Shown piece after piece: positions 18,036 to 27,360 of a DNA stretch of 64,000 nucleotides; position 1 is the stretch's first letter; the number at the start of each line of letters is the position of its first letter. Below the pieces are notes generated by a model, which searched no databases, was not told where the DNA came from, and saw only the letters and a program-made list of their open reading frames with translations. Source of the DNA: Lachnospiraceae bacterium (lineage in GTDB: Bacteria; Bacillota; Clostridia; Lachnospirales; Lachnospiraceae); the NCBI GenBank assembly GCA_022510725.1, contig JAFLSW010000003.1:1-64000 (forward strand). The letters are read 5' to 3'. Position numbers and translations under genes: made by a program.

Positions 18036-19625
18036 CTAAGGCGCTACTGCATCTGCCGCCGCCGCTTCTGCCGCTGCTGCATCCGCCGCTGCCTGTGCTG
18101 CCGCTGCCGCTTCTGCCGCCTGCTGTGCCTGTTGCTGTTGAACAGCTGCCTGCTGTGCTGCCGCCTGCTGCTCCGGGGTGGGTCCTGCAGGAGCGCCTGC
18201 CAATACCGCCCTTACATAATCAATGCTCTGGGTTGCAATGGCTGCCTTTATCGCATTGGCCACATTGGGATCTGCAGTGGCTGTACCGACTGCTGCCGTT
18301 CTGGGAACAGCCTTATAGGTGCTCTTATTGATGACCTCTCTGCTCTGTTCCACACCATCTACCTTCACGATTTTCCAGAGCTGTGCCGTATAGCCTGTAT
18401 GAGCAGACTGTACACTGATATAGCCCACAGGTTTGCTGGAATCTGCTACAACCTGTTCTCCGGTTGCCGGCGTAGTAGTTAAGATCTCGCTCTCATAAAT
18501 AACCTCTCTGTTGTCAGGTCTGGTCTCAACGCCATAAATATTAAAGGTAATTTTCTTATCGTGGGTATAACCCTCGATATAAATAGGATGATCTAAGTTA
18601 TTTACAAATTTAAAGTCTTTGGCCGTTCCGGAGATCGCCGCATCGGCGGAAGGATCTACATAAGTTACGATCATGGAGTGATTGGAACGCTCTGTCACTT
18701 CCAATTCTGCACGGAGTACCGCATTATAAAGGGTGGTAGATACCTGACAGATGCCGCCGCCTAAGGAATCCACTACCAATCCGCCGGAATAGGAACCGGC
18801 CATAAAATAACCGTTTGCCTCTGTAAAGGGGCTGATGGCTTCATATACTGAAAACTCATCTCCGGGATAAAGAAGCGCCCCGTCTACCAGCCGACAGCCA
18901 TTTGCCACATTGCCGGATCGATTTGCATTGGATGTAGAATAGCTGGTAGTAAAACTGCCCAGGACATCTTTTACTTGGGAAAGTTCCTCTTCTGTTCCGC
19001 GAGGTTCATCTACCTCCACCACCAGGTCCACAACTGCATCTTTATAATCCCACTGCTCCGTCATAAATGCCACTACTGCATCTGCGGAAGCCTCATTGTT
19101 GATCTTAACACCGGTCTGTCCCGGTTCGATCACAAATTCACCGTTCTCTCTTGTAAGCGTAGCATCAATAGCCGGTACATTATATTCCTGGCACTGCTCT
19201 TCAATAATAGTCAAGATAGATTGTCGGTCTACCACAAAAGTAAGAGGAAGCATCAAGTTTTCGTGCTCCAGATCCTTTAAGGTCTTATATCTGTCAACCA
19301 GATTTCCTTTCTTTCCCACTTCCAAAGCCTGTGTGACCACATCTGCATTGGTCCATGTCAAGCCGATCTCATCTGCTGAAACCGTATAATAATTGTCATT
19401 CATGGCATGAAGCTGAATCTGGGCCTGACCGATCTCTTCAAGATATGCATTTACTTTTGCGGCAGCTTCTGCTTCCGTCAGACCGGAAACATCCACTTCA
19501 CCGATATAAATTCCATTTTCAATGGTATTGGGCGTCTGGTTGTTTGTCTCTGCTTTTACATTGTAAAGAACCGGCACCAGTGCCAAAACAAAAACGACAG
19601 CAAAAATTCCAATAATTTTTTTCAT
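18036..19625 (-). CDS. VanW family / peptidoglycan-binding-like protein with Ala/Gln-rich C-terminal tail
   Basis: VanW core (NRSGNVANGCRLVDGALLYPGDEFSVYEAISPFTEANGYFMAGSYSGGLVVDSLGGGICQVSTTLYNAVLRAELEVTERSNHS); tail EQQAAAQQAAVQQQQAQQAAEAAAAAQAAADAAAAEAAAADAVAP. Confidence 0.9.
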   Translation of the reverse strand: MKKIIGIFAVVFVLALVPVLYNVKAETNNQTPNTIENGIYIGEVDVSGLTEAEAAAKVNAYLEEIGQAQIQLHAMNDNYYTVSADEIGLTWTNADVVTQALEVGKKGNLVDRYKTLKDLEHENLMLPLTFVVDRQSILTIIEEQCQEYNVPAIDATLTRENGEFVIEPGQTGVKINNEASADAVVAFMTEQWDYKDAVVDLVVEVDEPRGTEEELSQVKDVLGSFTTSYSTSNANRSGNVANGCRLVDGALLYPGDEFSVYEAISPFTEANGYFMAGSYSGGLVVDSLGGGICQVSTTLYNAVLRAELEVTERSNHSMIVTYVDPSADAAISGTAKDFKFVNNLDHPIYIEGYTHDKKITFNIYGVETRPDNREVIYESEILTTTPATGEQVVADSSKPVGYISVQSAHTGYTAQLWKIVKVDGVEQSREVINKSTYKAVPRTAAVGTATADPNVANAIKAAIATQSIDYVRAVLAGAPAGPTPEQQAAAQQAAVQQQQAQQAAEAAAAAQAAADAAAAEAAAADAVAP

Positions 19626-19734
19626 AATACTTTCCCCTTGTGCTATAATGGAGACATAAGCAGATTTTCCGAACTGCTTATAAGGTTAATAGCTGCAAAA
19701 CTCCTCGTTTCCTCATCCGCAATCTTTCTTGAAA

Positions 19735-19833
19735 CTACTGTAAGAAAGAAATGGCTGTGGGAACGATCATAGCTAAGATCAACAGGATGATGATGATTCG
19801 TGAAATCAATTGTCTGGTATTTTTATTAAACAT
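19735..19833 (-). CDS. Small membrane protein, 32 aa (absent from the ORF track because of size)
   Basis: MFNKNTRQLISRIIIILLILAMIVPTAISFLQ; SD AAGAAGAGGTG 5 nt upstream; promoter TTGCCA-N17-TATAAT upstream. Confidence 0.75.
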   Translation of the reverse strand: MFNKNTRQLISRIIIILLILAMIVPTAISFLQ

Positions 19834-19838
19834 AAAAT
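19810..19838 (+). promoter_or_regulatory. Putative promoter TTGTCT-N17-TAAAAT for the gene at 19870
   Basis: TTGTCT 19810-19815, TAAAAT 19833-19838, inside the 5' end of the minus-strand micro-gene. Confidence 0.5.
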
Positions 19839-19859
19839 CACCTCTTCTTACGAAAGGAT

Positions 19860-19888
19860 ATTATAAACGATGTTTTCTATTTTGGCAA
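19860..19888 (-). promoter_or_regulatory. Sigma-A promoter TTGCCA-N17-TATAAT for the 32-aa micro-gene
   Basis: RC TATAAT at 19860-19865, RC TTGCCA at 19883-19888, spacer 17. Confidence 0.7.
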
Positions 19889-20481
19889 GCTTTATCATCT
19901 TTGCCGTATGGCTCACTTACGAAATCAAAAAACACGAAAAAATGGAAGATAACGCGCTGAATGACTTCTGGGCAAGGGAGCACAAAGCAAACAGTACCAG
20001 GCGGAAATCTTTGGATGGCTTAAATTATATCAAAATTCCCTTTGAATGCATTCCCAAAAGCCTGCTGCCCTATAATGATGAAGTGCAGGACTGCCTGTCG
20101 ACTTTGGAAAGACTTTCCGATAAAAAGATCGTCAATCTCACCGGCTATACCAATACGGACTTAAAGCTTGAATATGGTACTGCCAACCTTACCGTTTTGT
20201 CTTCTTATGACGAAAACTACACCCTTTATGCCCGCACCATCTACAAGCTTGCCAAGCTCTATTTGGAAAACGGCTATGAAAGCAATGCCCGCATTCTTTT
20301 GGAAAAAGGAGTAGAAAGCGGTACAGATATCAAAGACACCTATTTATTGCTGAAGGATATGTATGCCAAAGGCCACGAAGAGGATAAGATGAAGTCTCTG
20401 ATAGAAACTGCCTCCACTCTGCGCTCCGCCAACCGCTCTGCTATTCTGCGCTCCTTGGAGGAATCCGGCCATAAGAGCTGA
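19870..20481 (+). CDS. Membrane-anchored hypothetical protein with TPR-like C-terminus
   Basis: N-terminal TM (MFSILASFIIFAVWLTYEI), helical-repeat-like region (YARTIYKLAKLYLENGYESNARILLEKGVE); SD GAAAGGAT. Confidence 0.75.
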   Translation: MFSILASFIIFAVWLTYEIKKHEKMEDNALNDFWAREHKANSTRRKSLDGLNYIKIPFECIPKSLLPYNDEVQDCLSTLERLSDKKIVNLTGYTNTDLKLEYGTANLTVLSSYDENYTLYARTIYKLAKLYLENGYESNARILLEKGVESGTDIKDTYLLLKDMYAKGHEEDKMKSLIETASTLRSANRSAILRSLEESGHKS

Positions 20482-21178
20482 TCAGCCGGTCTAAATAGCG
20501 GCTGGCCTCATTGCGAGTCATATTCTCTATAATATATTCACTTTGCAGGTTATGATAGGACAGAAATCGATTGAGCTGTTCTATCTGTTTTTTTGTAACA
20601 GGGCTTTCCTTTTTGATCTTGTAAATAAGAGGTTTTGGTACAAAAACACTTTCTGCATCTTTATCCTGCCCAAACTGTTCCTTTAATAGTTCGTACAACT
20701 GCAAAGTAGCTTCCACATCCGATAAAGCCCGATGGGCTTTATGGGGAATATGAAAATGGCTGCATAAAAAAGGAAGCGACCGGCTTTCCAGGCTTTGCAG
20801 ATATTTCCTGGAAATTGCCAGGGTATCCATACCCTGTCGTTCAAATTCCCAGCCGCCATTCACTGCGGCCCTCTTTAAAAAGGAATAATCAAACAAAATG
20901 CTGTGTCCCAAAAGACAGCCCGTAGTCTCAAACTTCAGAAAGTCTTGTATGACTTCTCCGATAAAGGGGGCTTTTTCCAGGTCCTCATCCGACAGGCCGG
21001 TCAGGGTCCTGATCCGTTCTTCCAGTTTTCTCCCCGGATTGACCAGGGTATGAAAGGTGCCTGCAATCTTTCCTTTTTCTACCCGCAGGGCGGCAATTTC
21101 CGTTATCTTATCCTGTTTTGGTTCCAATCCGGTGGTCTCAATATCTACTACCGTAAAGTTGTCACAAAAGAAAGCCAT
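20441..21178 (-). CDS. 3'-5' exonuclease (DnaQ/PolC epsilon-type)
   Basis: VVDIETTGLEP (ExoI), GHSILFDYSFLK (ExoII), HRALSDVEATLQLYELL (ExoIII). Confidence 0.9.
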   Translation of the reverse strand: MAFFCDNFTVVDIETTGLEPKQDKITEIAALRVEKGKIAGTFHTLVNPGRKLEERIRTLTGLSDEDLEKAPFIGEVIQDFLKFETTGCLLGHSILFDYSFLKRAAVNGGWEFERQGMDTLAISRKYLQSLESRSLPFLCSHFHIPHKAHRALSDVEATLQLYELLKEQFGQDKDAESVFVPKPLIYKIKKESPVTKKQIEQLNRFLSYHNLQSEYIIENMTRNEASRYLDRLISSYGRIPPRSAE

Positions 21179-21820
21179 TTATTTTTTCTTCCGCCCTTTC
21201 TTATAATAAGCGCAGTAGTCCGTTAAAAAACATTCCTCACATTTGGGATTTCTGGCAAAACAAATCTCCCGGCCAAAGGTAATGATCTGAATGTTGTATA
21301 GAATCCAGTGATCCTCCGGAAGGGCTTTCATCAGATCATATTCAATCTTTTCCGGATCCTCTTCCTTAGTAAATCCCAGCTTTTTGGAGATCCTCTTTAC
21401 ATGGGTATCTACCACCACACTGGGCTTATGGAAAATGTTCCCCAGGATCACATTAGCAGTCTTCCTGCCCACTCCCGCCAAAGCGGTAAGCTCCTCTAAG
21501 GTATCCGGTACTTCTCCATCGTATTTTTCCACCAGATCCTTGCAGCAGGCAATGATATTTTTTGCCTTATTGTGATAAAAGCCGGTGGAATGGATATCCT
21601 GCTCCAACTCCTTTAAATCCGCCCTGGCAAAATCCCCGGGGCTTTTGTATTTTTGAAACAGATCCTTTGTTACCACATTAACCCTGGCATCGGTACACTG
21701 TGCGCTTAACATGGTGGCGATCAAAAGCTGCCAGGGGTTCTCATGATTCAGATAGCATTTATATTCTCTTGTATAAACTTCATCCAGCTTATCCAAAATT
21801 TCCTGTGTTCGTTTTTTCAT
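21179..21820 (-). CDS. nth: Endonuclease III
   Basis: LSAQCTDARVN, LTALAGVGRKTANVIL HhH, VDTHVKRIS, CFARNPKCEECFLTDYC FeS cluster. Confidence 0.96.
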   Translation of the reverse strand: MKKRTQEILDKLDEVYTREYKCYLNHENPWQLLIATMLSAQCTDARVNVVTKDLFQKYKSPGDFARADLKELEQDIHSTGFYHNKAKNIIACCKDLVEKYDGEVPDTLEELTALAGVGRKTANVILGNIFHKPSVVVDTHVKRISKKLGFTKEEDPEKIEYDLMKALPEDHWILYNIQIITFGREICFARNPKCEECFLTDYCAYYKKGRKKK

Positions 21821-23598
21821 TATATGATATCCCTTTCATCCTGTAGCTCTTCTTCCGAAAGAACCCGTATGGCCGCCGCCTTTGTCAAAGGATCTCTGTC
21901 ATGGTAATCAAAGGCCACATACTGTTCTTTGGAAAGCTTTTCATAAACAGGTTTTTCTTTTGCAATGTCATACCAAAAGACTTCTACATGCTCCATTCGG
22001 GGAGACGCTGCCGTCTGCTTCTGCCTGCGGTAAAAACCGCCCAGCAGGCTCTTATAAGCCCCCTGATCCTTTGCAAAAAAAGGACGGCTCTTTGCATCTT
22101 CCCTAAGATACACATCCATAGTCAAAAGTTCATCCAGTAAATCCATTTTACAAGCCGTTTCCTCCATGGCAAACTGCCGCAAAACCTCATAGCGGTATAT
22201 ACGGGAAGGCGTATTGACGAAGCAGCCCTTCTTTTCATAAAAGTCTGCCAGCCTTTCAAATAAGGAAAAAGGCCTGTCGAAAAATTGCATCATATAAGGA
22301 AGCGTATAAGTAAACTGGCTGCTGTTGTAGTACAACTCCACCATTTCCTCTATCTGCTTTAATCTGCTTACCTCTTCAAAGGAAAGCCATTTTGTGCAAA
22401 GCACCTCATAGGGCGGCCGGTCCGTATACACAAGACCGTATTCTTCGCACTTCCTTTCCAGATCGGCTCCCTTTAATACCTTTAAAAAGCCCAACTGAAG
22501 CTGCTGGGGCGCCATGACATATACATCATCAAAGGAGCGGGAAAAGCTTTCATAATCTTCAAAAGGAAGTCCTGCGATAAGATCCAAGTGAATGTGGATG
22601 TTGTTTCCTTTATGAAGCTTGTCCACCGCTTCTGCCAGTTTAGAAATATCCGCCTGTCTGCAGATCTCCCGCAGAGTATCCTCATTGGTGGTCTGCACCC
22701 CGATCTCCATCTGTACCGCACCCGGTCTTAGGGTTTTTAAAAGAGCCAGCTCTTCCTCCTGCAAAAGGTCCGCCGCTATCTCAAAATGAAAATTGGTAAC
22801 TCCGTTGTCATGCTCCTTGATATACCGCCATATTTCCATGGCGTGCTGACGATTGCAGTTAAATGTCCTGTCTATGAACTTTACCTGGGCAACTTTATTT
22901 ATGAAGAAAAAGTCTAATTCCCGCTTTACCGTTTCCATATTTCGCAGGCGAACTTTTTTATCCAAACAGGACAGGCAGTAGCTGCACCGGAAAGGACAGC
23001 CTCGGGAAGACTCATAATAGATGATCTTGTGCTCAAAATCGGAAAGCACATCATAAAGAAATGGAATCTTATTAAGATCCAGGGGCTCCTTTGCAGGGGT
23101 GTAAACTATTTCATCTTCTTTTCTGATCACAACTCCTCTTATGCTTTCAAGCAAAGGTTCTGTGCCTTCTGATTGCAGATCCGATTTGTACTTATAGTAT
23201 TGCAAAAGTTCTAAGAAGGTTTCCTCTCCTTCTCCTATCATAATTCCGGTTAGCTGTGGATAACTATTTAGCACCTCGTCGGGACGGTAGGATACCTCCG
23301 GTCCTCCCAGCCATATGGGAAGATCCGGCATCAGCTTGTGCAGGTCCTTTACTAAGGATATGATCTGCTCAATGTTCCAGATATAACAGGAAAAACCGAT
23401 GACATCCGGTTTCTGTTTGTAAATGTCCCGCAGGATCTCTTCCGGTCTCTGGTTGATGGTATATTCCAAAAGTACAATATCCGCCATCGGATCCCAGGCA
23501 TCCGTCTTTCCGTATTTTGCCCCATAGGCACGCAGACTGTACAGTCCCGGGTTGGTATGTATGTATTTTGCATTGAGAGCTGCCAGTACAAATTTCAT
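21820..23598 (-). CDS. B12-binding-domain radical SAM protein (DUF4080-type)
   Basis: B12-binding-like N-terminus, ESSRGCPFRCSYCLSCLDK radical SAM CxxxCxxC motif. Confidence 0.92.
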   Translation of the reverse strand: MKFVLAALNAKYIHTNPGLYSLRAYGAKYGKTDAWDPMADIVLLEYTINQRPEEILRDIYKQKPDVIGFSCYIWNIEQIISLVKDLHKLMPDLPIWLGGPEVSYRPDEVLNSYPQLTGIMIGEGEETFLELLQYYKYKSDLQSEGTEPLLESIRGVVIRKEDEIVYTPAKEPLDLNKIPFLYDVLSDFEHKIIYYESSRGCPFRCSYCLSCLDKKVRLRNMETVKRELDFFFINKVAQVKFIDRTFNCNRQHAMEIWRYIKEHDNGVTNFHFEIAADLLQEEELALLKTLRPGAVQMEIGVQTTNEDTLREICRQADISKLAEAVDKLHKGNNIHIHLDLIAGLPFEDYESFSRSFDDVYVMAPQQLQLGFLKVLKGADLERKCEEYGLVYTDRPPYEVLCTKWLSFEEVSRLKQIEEMVELYYNSSQFTYTLPYMMQFFDRPFSLFERLADFYEKKGCFVNTPSRIYRYEVLRQFAMEETACKMDLLDELLTMDVYLREDAKSRPFFAKDQGAYKSLLGGFYRRQKQTAASPRMEHVEVFWYDIAKEKPVYEKLSKEQYVAFDYHDRDPLTKAAAIRVLSEEELQDERDII

Positions 23599-24281
23599 GA
23601 TTCTGCCGCCTTAGGATATTCGTTACATAATAGTCGGTAAGGCGGTTCGTCCTCCTCAATCTCCGGAAACCTGCCCACTTCCTCATAGAAACGGTTGTCG
23701 GTATTATCATCATTGCACATGGAGACTTCTCCGATCAACACATCTCCCGTTCCGGGAAGCACATCAAAGTCGTGATATTGATGAGGCCAAAGGGTAATGC
23801 TTTCTCCCGGCTTTAACAAAACACCGGTACCTGCCGGCACATAATAAGAGCGTCCGTCAGAATTGACTAATACATCCGTATCATCCAGCTCTCCGTCGCC
23901 TCTGTCGTTATATACATGAATAATCAGGGTACCGCCTCCCCGGTTGATGATATCTTCACTTTTATTCCAATGAAAATGCATGGGGGAATGCTGACCTTCC
24001 TTTAACATCAAAAGCTTTTCGGCATATACCTTTTTGTACTGAGGCAGCTTTTGATTGCCGTTTCGCAAAGTGATCAGGGAAAATCCCACTTTGTCAAAAT
24101 CATTCAGTCCGTAATCCGTAATATCCCAGCCCAGCATATTGTCCCGTATCTCGTCGTACTCACTGCTCTTCTCCTGCCACTCTTCCGGTGTCCAATGGCA
24201 AAAGGGCGGTAATTGAAAACCGTGTTTTTCTATAAGCTGCTCCATATCTTTAATACAGGCATTGATCTTTGAACGCTTCAT
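23595..24281 (-). CDS. D-lyxose/D-mannose isomerase family cupin protein
   Basis: MKRSKINACIKDMEQLIEKHGFQLPPFCHWTPEEW, HSPMHFHWNKSEDIINRGGGTL, WPHQYHDF. Confidence 0.85.
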   Translation of the reverse strand: MKRSKINACIKDMEQLIEKHGFQLPPFCHWTPEEWQEKSSEYDEIRDNMLGWDITDYGLNDFDKVGFSLITLRNGNQKLPQYKKVYAEKLLMLKEGQHSPMHFHWNKSEDIINRGGGTLIIHVYNDRGDGELDDTDVLVNSDGRSYYVPAGTGVLLKPGESITLWPHQYHDFDVLPGTGDVLIGEVSMCNDDNTDNRFYEEVGRFPEIEEDEPPYRLLCNEYPKAAES

Positions 24282-24516
24282 AATTATCCCGCCTTTCTTT
24301 GATGCTTATTTGCAGATCTCACTCCGTTCGCCACCCGGCTCTGCCCTTTCTGAACATTTTACCACAATCTTTTTCAACTCTCCATCTCTATTTCCTGGTA
24401 ATTACAGTTTTTATGGGTATGCTTATATTGTAAAATTATTTTCTCTTTACTATAATAAATATAACTGAAAAAATTGTTTTCAACCCCCTTCGTAAGGAAA
24501 GCAGGAGATAAAGACT

Positions 24517-26139
24517 ATGGTTACCATAAAAGGAAAATCCATATCGCCAGGCATTGCCATAGGCACCATACAGAAAATTTCAAAAGCCTCCTCTTCTGTG
24601 GCCAGAACAACTGTTACCGATCCGGAAGCAGAAGTAAAACGATTTGAGGCAGCTTTGGCAGAGGCAGAAGCGCAATTGGCTGCTCTTTACAAAAAAGCAC
24701 AAAAAGAAGTGGGGGAATCAGAAGCTGCCATTTTTGAAGTACATGGCATGCTCTTAAAAGACCCGGATCTGACGGAAAAAGTAAAAGATGTGATCCGCAC
24801 ACAGCAGGTGGTTAGTGAGTTTGCCCTATCCTCTGTAAAGACATCCATCCTAGAGCGCTTTTCTTCCATGGAGGATGCATATATGCGGGAACGGACTGCA
24901 GATATACAGGATATTATCTGCCGCCTTATGGATATATTGACCGGAAGCGGCAAAGATCAAATCTTGGATCGGCCTATGATCCTTATGGCAGAAGAGCTGA
25001 CTCCCAGCAACACATTGCAGATAGAGAGAAAAAATCTTTTAGCTTTGATAACCAGATTTGGCTCTTCTAATTCCCATGCTTCCATCCTTGCACGCATTAT
25101 GAATATCCCTGCCATTGCAAATGTAGATATTGATGATGACTGGAATGGCAAGACAGCAATCCTGGACGGATACACCGATACTTTGATCATCGAGCCTACC
25201 AAGCAGGTTTTATCCCAGATGAAGGCTCGTCAAAAAGAAGAGGAAAATGACCGGCGGACATTGCAGGCGTTCAAGGGAATAGAAAGCATAACCTCTGACG
25301 GACATAAGATCAACCTGTTTGCCAATATCGGAAGCACAGAAGATGTAGGATCCGCTTTGGAAAATGATGCGGAGGGCATCGGCCTTTTCAGAAGTGAATT
25401 TCTTTTTTTAAACCGTTCTACCCCTCCCTCTGAGGAAGAACAATTCCAGGCTTATAAAACAGTAGCGGAAAATATGGAAGGCAAAAAGGTCATTATCCGC
25501 ACTTTAGATCTAGGTGCAGATAAACAGGCCAACTATTTGCAGTTGGATAAAGAGGAAAATCCTGCCATGGGTTTTCGGGCTATTCGCATATCCTTAAGCA
25601 GACCGGAGCTTTTTAAAACTCAACTGCGCGCCATCTACCGGTCAAGCGCCTTTGGAAATATTGCCCTGATGTTTCCCATGATCATCTCTGTTGATGAAGT
25701 AAAACGCATTAAGGAGATTCTCTCAGAAGTGAAAGCAGACCTGGATAAACAAGGCATCTCTTATAAAGACATAGAGATCGGCATTATGGTGGAAACGCCG
25801 GCGGCAGTGATACTTTCCCGGGAACTGGCAGAGGAAGTGGATTTTCTTAGCATCGGTTCTAATGATCTGACCCAATACGCACTGGCCATGGACCGGCAGA
25901 ATCCTTATTTGGACGCTTTTTATGACCCTCATCATCCCGCTGTTTTGAAGATGATCGAACTGGTGGTGCAAAACGCGCATAAGGTCGGCTGTCAAGTAGG
26001 AATATGCGGGGAACTGGCGGCAGATCTAAGCCTGACAGAAACCTTTCTGCGGATGGGTATTGACGAACTTTCCGTGGCTCCTGTGGGTATCTTGGGCCTA
26101 AGAAAAAAAATTCGGGAAACTTCGCTGAATTATGATTGA
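24517..26139 (+). CDS. ptsI: Phosphoenolpyruvate-protein phosphotransferase (PTS enzyme I)
   Basis: NSHASILAR active His region, GIGLFRSEFLF, IGSNDLTQYALAMDR, GICGELAAD. Confidence 0.95.
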   Translation: MVTIKGKSISPGIAIGTIQKISKASSSVARTTVTDPEAEVKRFEAALAEAEAQLAALYKKAQKEVGESEAAIFEVHGMLLKDPDLTEKVKDVIRTQQVVSEFALSSVKTSILERFSSMEDAYMRERTADIQDIICRLMDILTGSGKDQILDRPMILMAEELTPSNTLQIERKNLLALITRFGSSNSHASILARIMNIPAIANVDIDDDWNGKTAILDGYTDTLIIEPTKQVLSQMKARQKEEENDRRTLQAFKGIESITSDGHKINLFANIGSTEDVGSALENDAEGIGLFRSEFLFLNRSTPPSEEEQFQAYKTVAENMEGKKVIIRTLDLGADKQANYLQLDKEENPAMGFRAIRISLSRPELFKTQLRAIYRSSAFGNIALMFPMIISVDEVKRIKEILSEVKADLDKQGISYKDIEIGIMVETPAAVILSRELAEEVDFLSIGSNDLTQYALAMDRQNPYLDAFYDPHHPAVLKMIELVVQNAHKVGCQVGICGELAADLSLTETFLRMGIDELSVAPVGILGLRKKIRETSLNYD

Positions 26140-26165
26140 CATGCCCTAGTTTTCCCCCTTATAAT
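26136..26165 (+). promoter_or_regulatory. Promoter TTGACA-N18-TATAAT for HD-GYP gene
   Basis: TTGACA 26136-26141 overlapping the ptsI stop, TATAAT 26160-26165. Confidence 0.65.
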
Positions 26166-26198
26166 TTAAGTAACAGAAGGTAGAAATGGGGTGTTTCT

Positions 26199-27269
26199 AT
26201 GCACAAAGTTTTAATATCCAATTTGGAAAACGGTATGATTACCGGAGAAGATGTTTTTTCTACAGACGGGCAGTTGGTCGTTCCGAAAGGAGTTGCACTG
26301 ACGGAGAATTTGATTGCGCGTCTTTTTTCTTTTGATGTTATTTCCATACAGATCGAAGATGAAGTTCTGAAACCGGATACGCCGCAAAAAGAAGTTTCCT
26401 ATGCAGAAAAATTACAGTCCTCTCCCGATTTCGTAGCTTTTAAGGAAGAATTCGAAGAAAATATTGATAAACTGGAATTTTCCTTAAATGCATTGCTTGA
26501 AAAGAGCGATGACTTCAATCCTCAGGACATGATCAATGACACAATGGGGATGATCCAGAACAGAGAATCTCCCTCCGGCATTATGGACATGATCCTCAAT
26601 ATGCATGGTCATGATGATTGTACCTACGCACATTCTCTGAATGTTTCCTTGATCTGTAATATGTTTGCCAGATGGCTGCATTTCAGTCCTCAGGATCAGG
26701 AACTGGCAACGGCCTGCGGATTATTCCATGATGTGGGTAAGCTGGTTATTCCGGCCGATGTTTTGAAAAAGACCGACAAACTGACTGCAGCAGAATATAA
26801 GTTGATCCAGACACATCCTTTGGAATCCTACAAAATGTTGTCCCAGCTGGATCTTCCTGATGAGGTGAAAAATGCCGCATTGATGCATCACGAGCGCTGC
26901 GACGGAAGCGGTTATCCTTATGGATTTACCTACGAAAAGATCAGCCGCTTTGCCAAGATCGTGGCCATTGCCGATGTATATGAAGCCATGACCAGCAGCC
27001 GGGCATATCGGAAGGCATTTACTCCTTTTGATGTGATCACTCTTTTTGAAAATGATGGCCTACAGAAGTATGACCCTACATTCCTGCTTCCTTTCTTAGA
27101 GAATGTGGTAAATACCTTTGTAAATCAGCAGGTACGCCTTTCCAACGGTGTGGAAGGAACGATCATTTATATCAATCCTGTTGCGTTGGCAAGGCCTACT
27201 ATCAAAGTCGGCGATAGATATTTAGACTTAAAAGAGCATAAGGATTTGAATATTAAAGAGCTTATATAA
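26199..27269 (+). CDS. HD-GYP domain protein (putative cyclic dinucleotide phosphodiesterase)
   Basis: HSLNVSLICNM, CGLFHDVGKLVIP, HPLESYKML, HHERCDGSGYPYG. Confidence 0.93.
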   Translation: MHKVLISNLENGMITGEDVFSTDGQLVVPKGVALTENLIARLFSFDVISIQIEDEVLKPDTPQKEVSYAEKLQSSPDFVAFKEEFEENIDKLEFSLNALLEKSDDFNPQDMINDTMGMIQNRESPSGIMDMILNMHGHDDCTYAHSLNVSLICNMFARWLHFSPQDQELATACGLFHDVGKLVIPADVLKKTDKLTAAEYKLIQTHPLESYKMLSQLDLPDEVKNAALMHHERCDGSGYPYGFTYEKISRFAKIVAIADVYEAMTSSRAYRKAFTPFDVITLFENDGLQKYDPTFLLPFLENVVNTFVNQQVRLSNGVEGTIIYINPVALARPTIKVGDRYLDLKEHKDLNIKELI

Positions 27270-27277
27270 TGTTAAAG

Positions 27278-27320
27278 GACTGTCGCACTAACATAAAAAT
27301 TAGCGCGACAGTCTCTTTTT
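27278..27320 (+). terminator. Rho-independent terminator after HD-GYP gene
   Basis: GACTGTCGC...GCGACAGTC followed by TCTTTTT. Confidence 0.85.
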
Positions 27321-27360
27321 ATGCCCATCAATCAAGCAAGAGTACCATAGGAGGCAAATC

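Noticed and set aside
17987-18331. Leu/Pro-rich plus-strand ORF (114 aa)
   Set aside because: It is the antisense of the Ala/Gln-rich VanW tail; composition is an artefact of the repeat coding sequence.
19751-19960. 69-aa plus-strand ORF
   Set aside because: It is antisense to the better-supported 32-aa minus-strand micro-gene and overlaps the start of the gene at 19870 in another frame.
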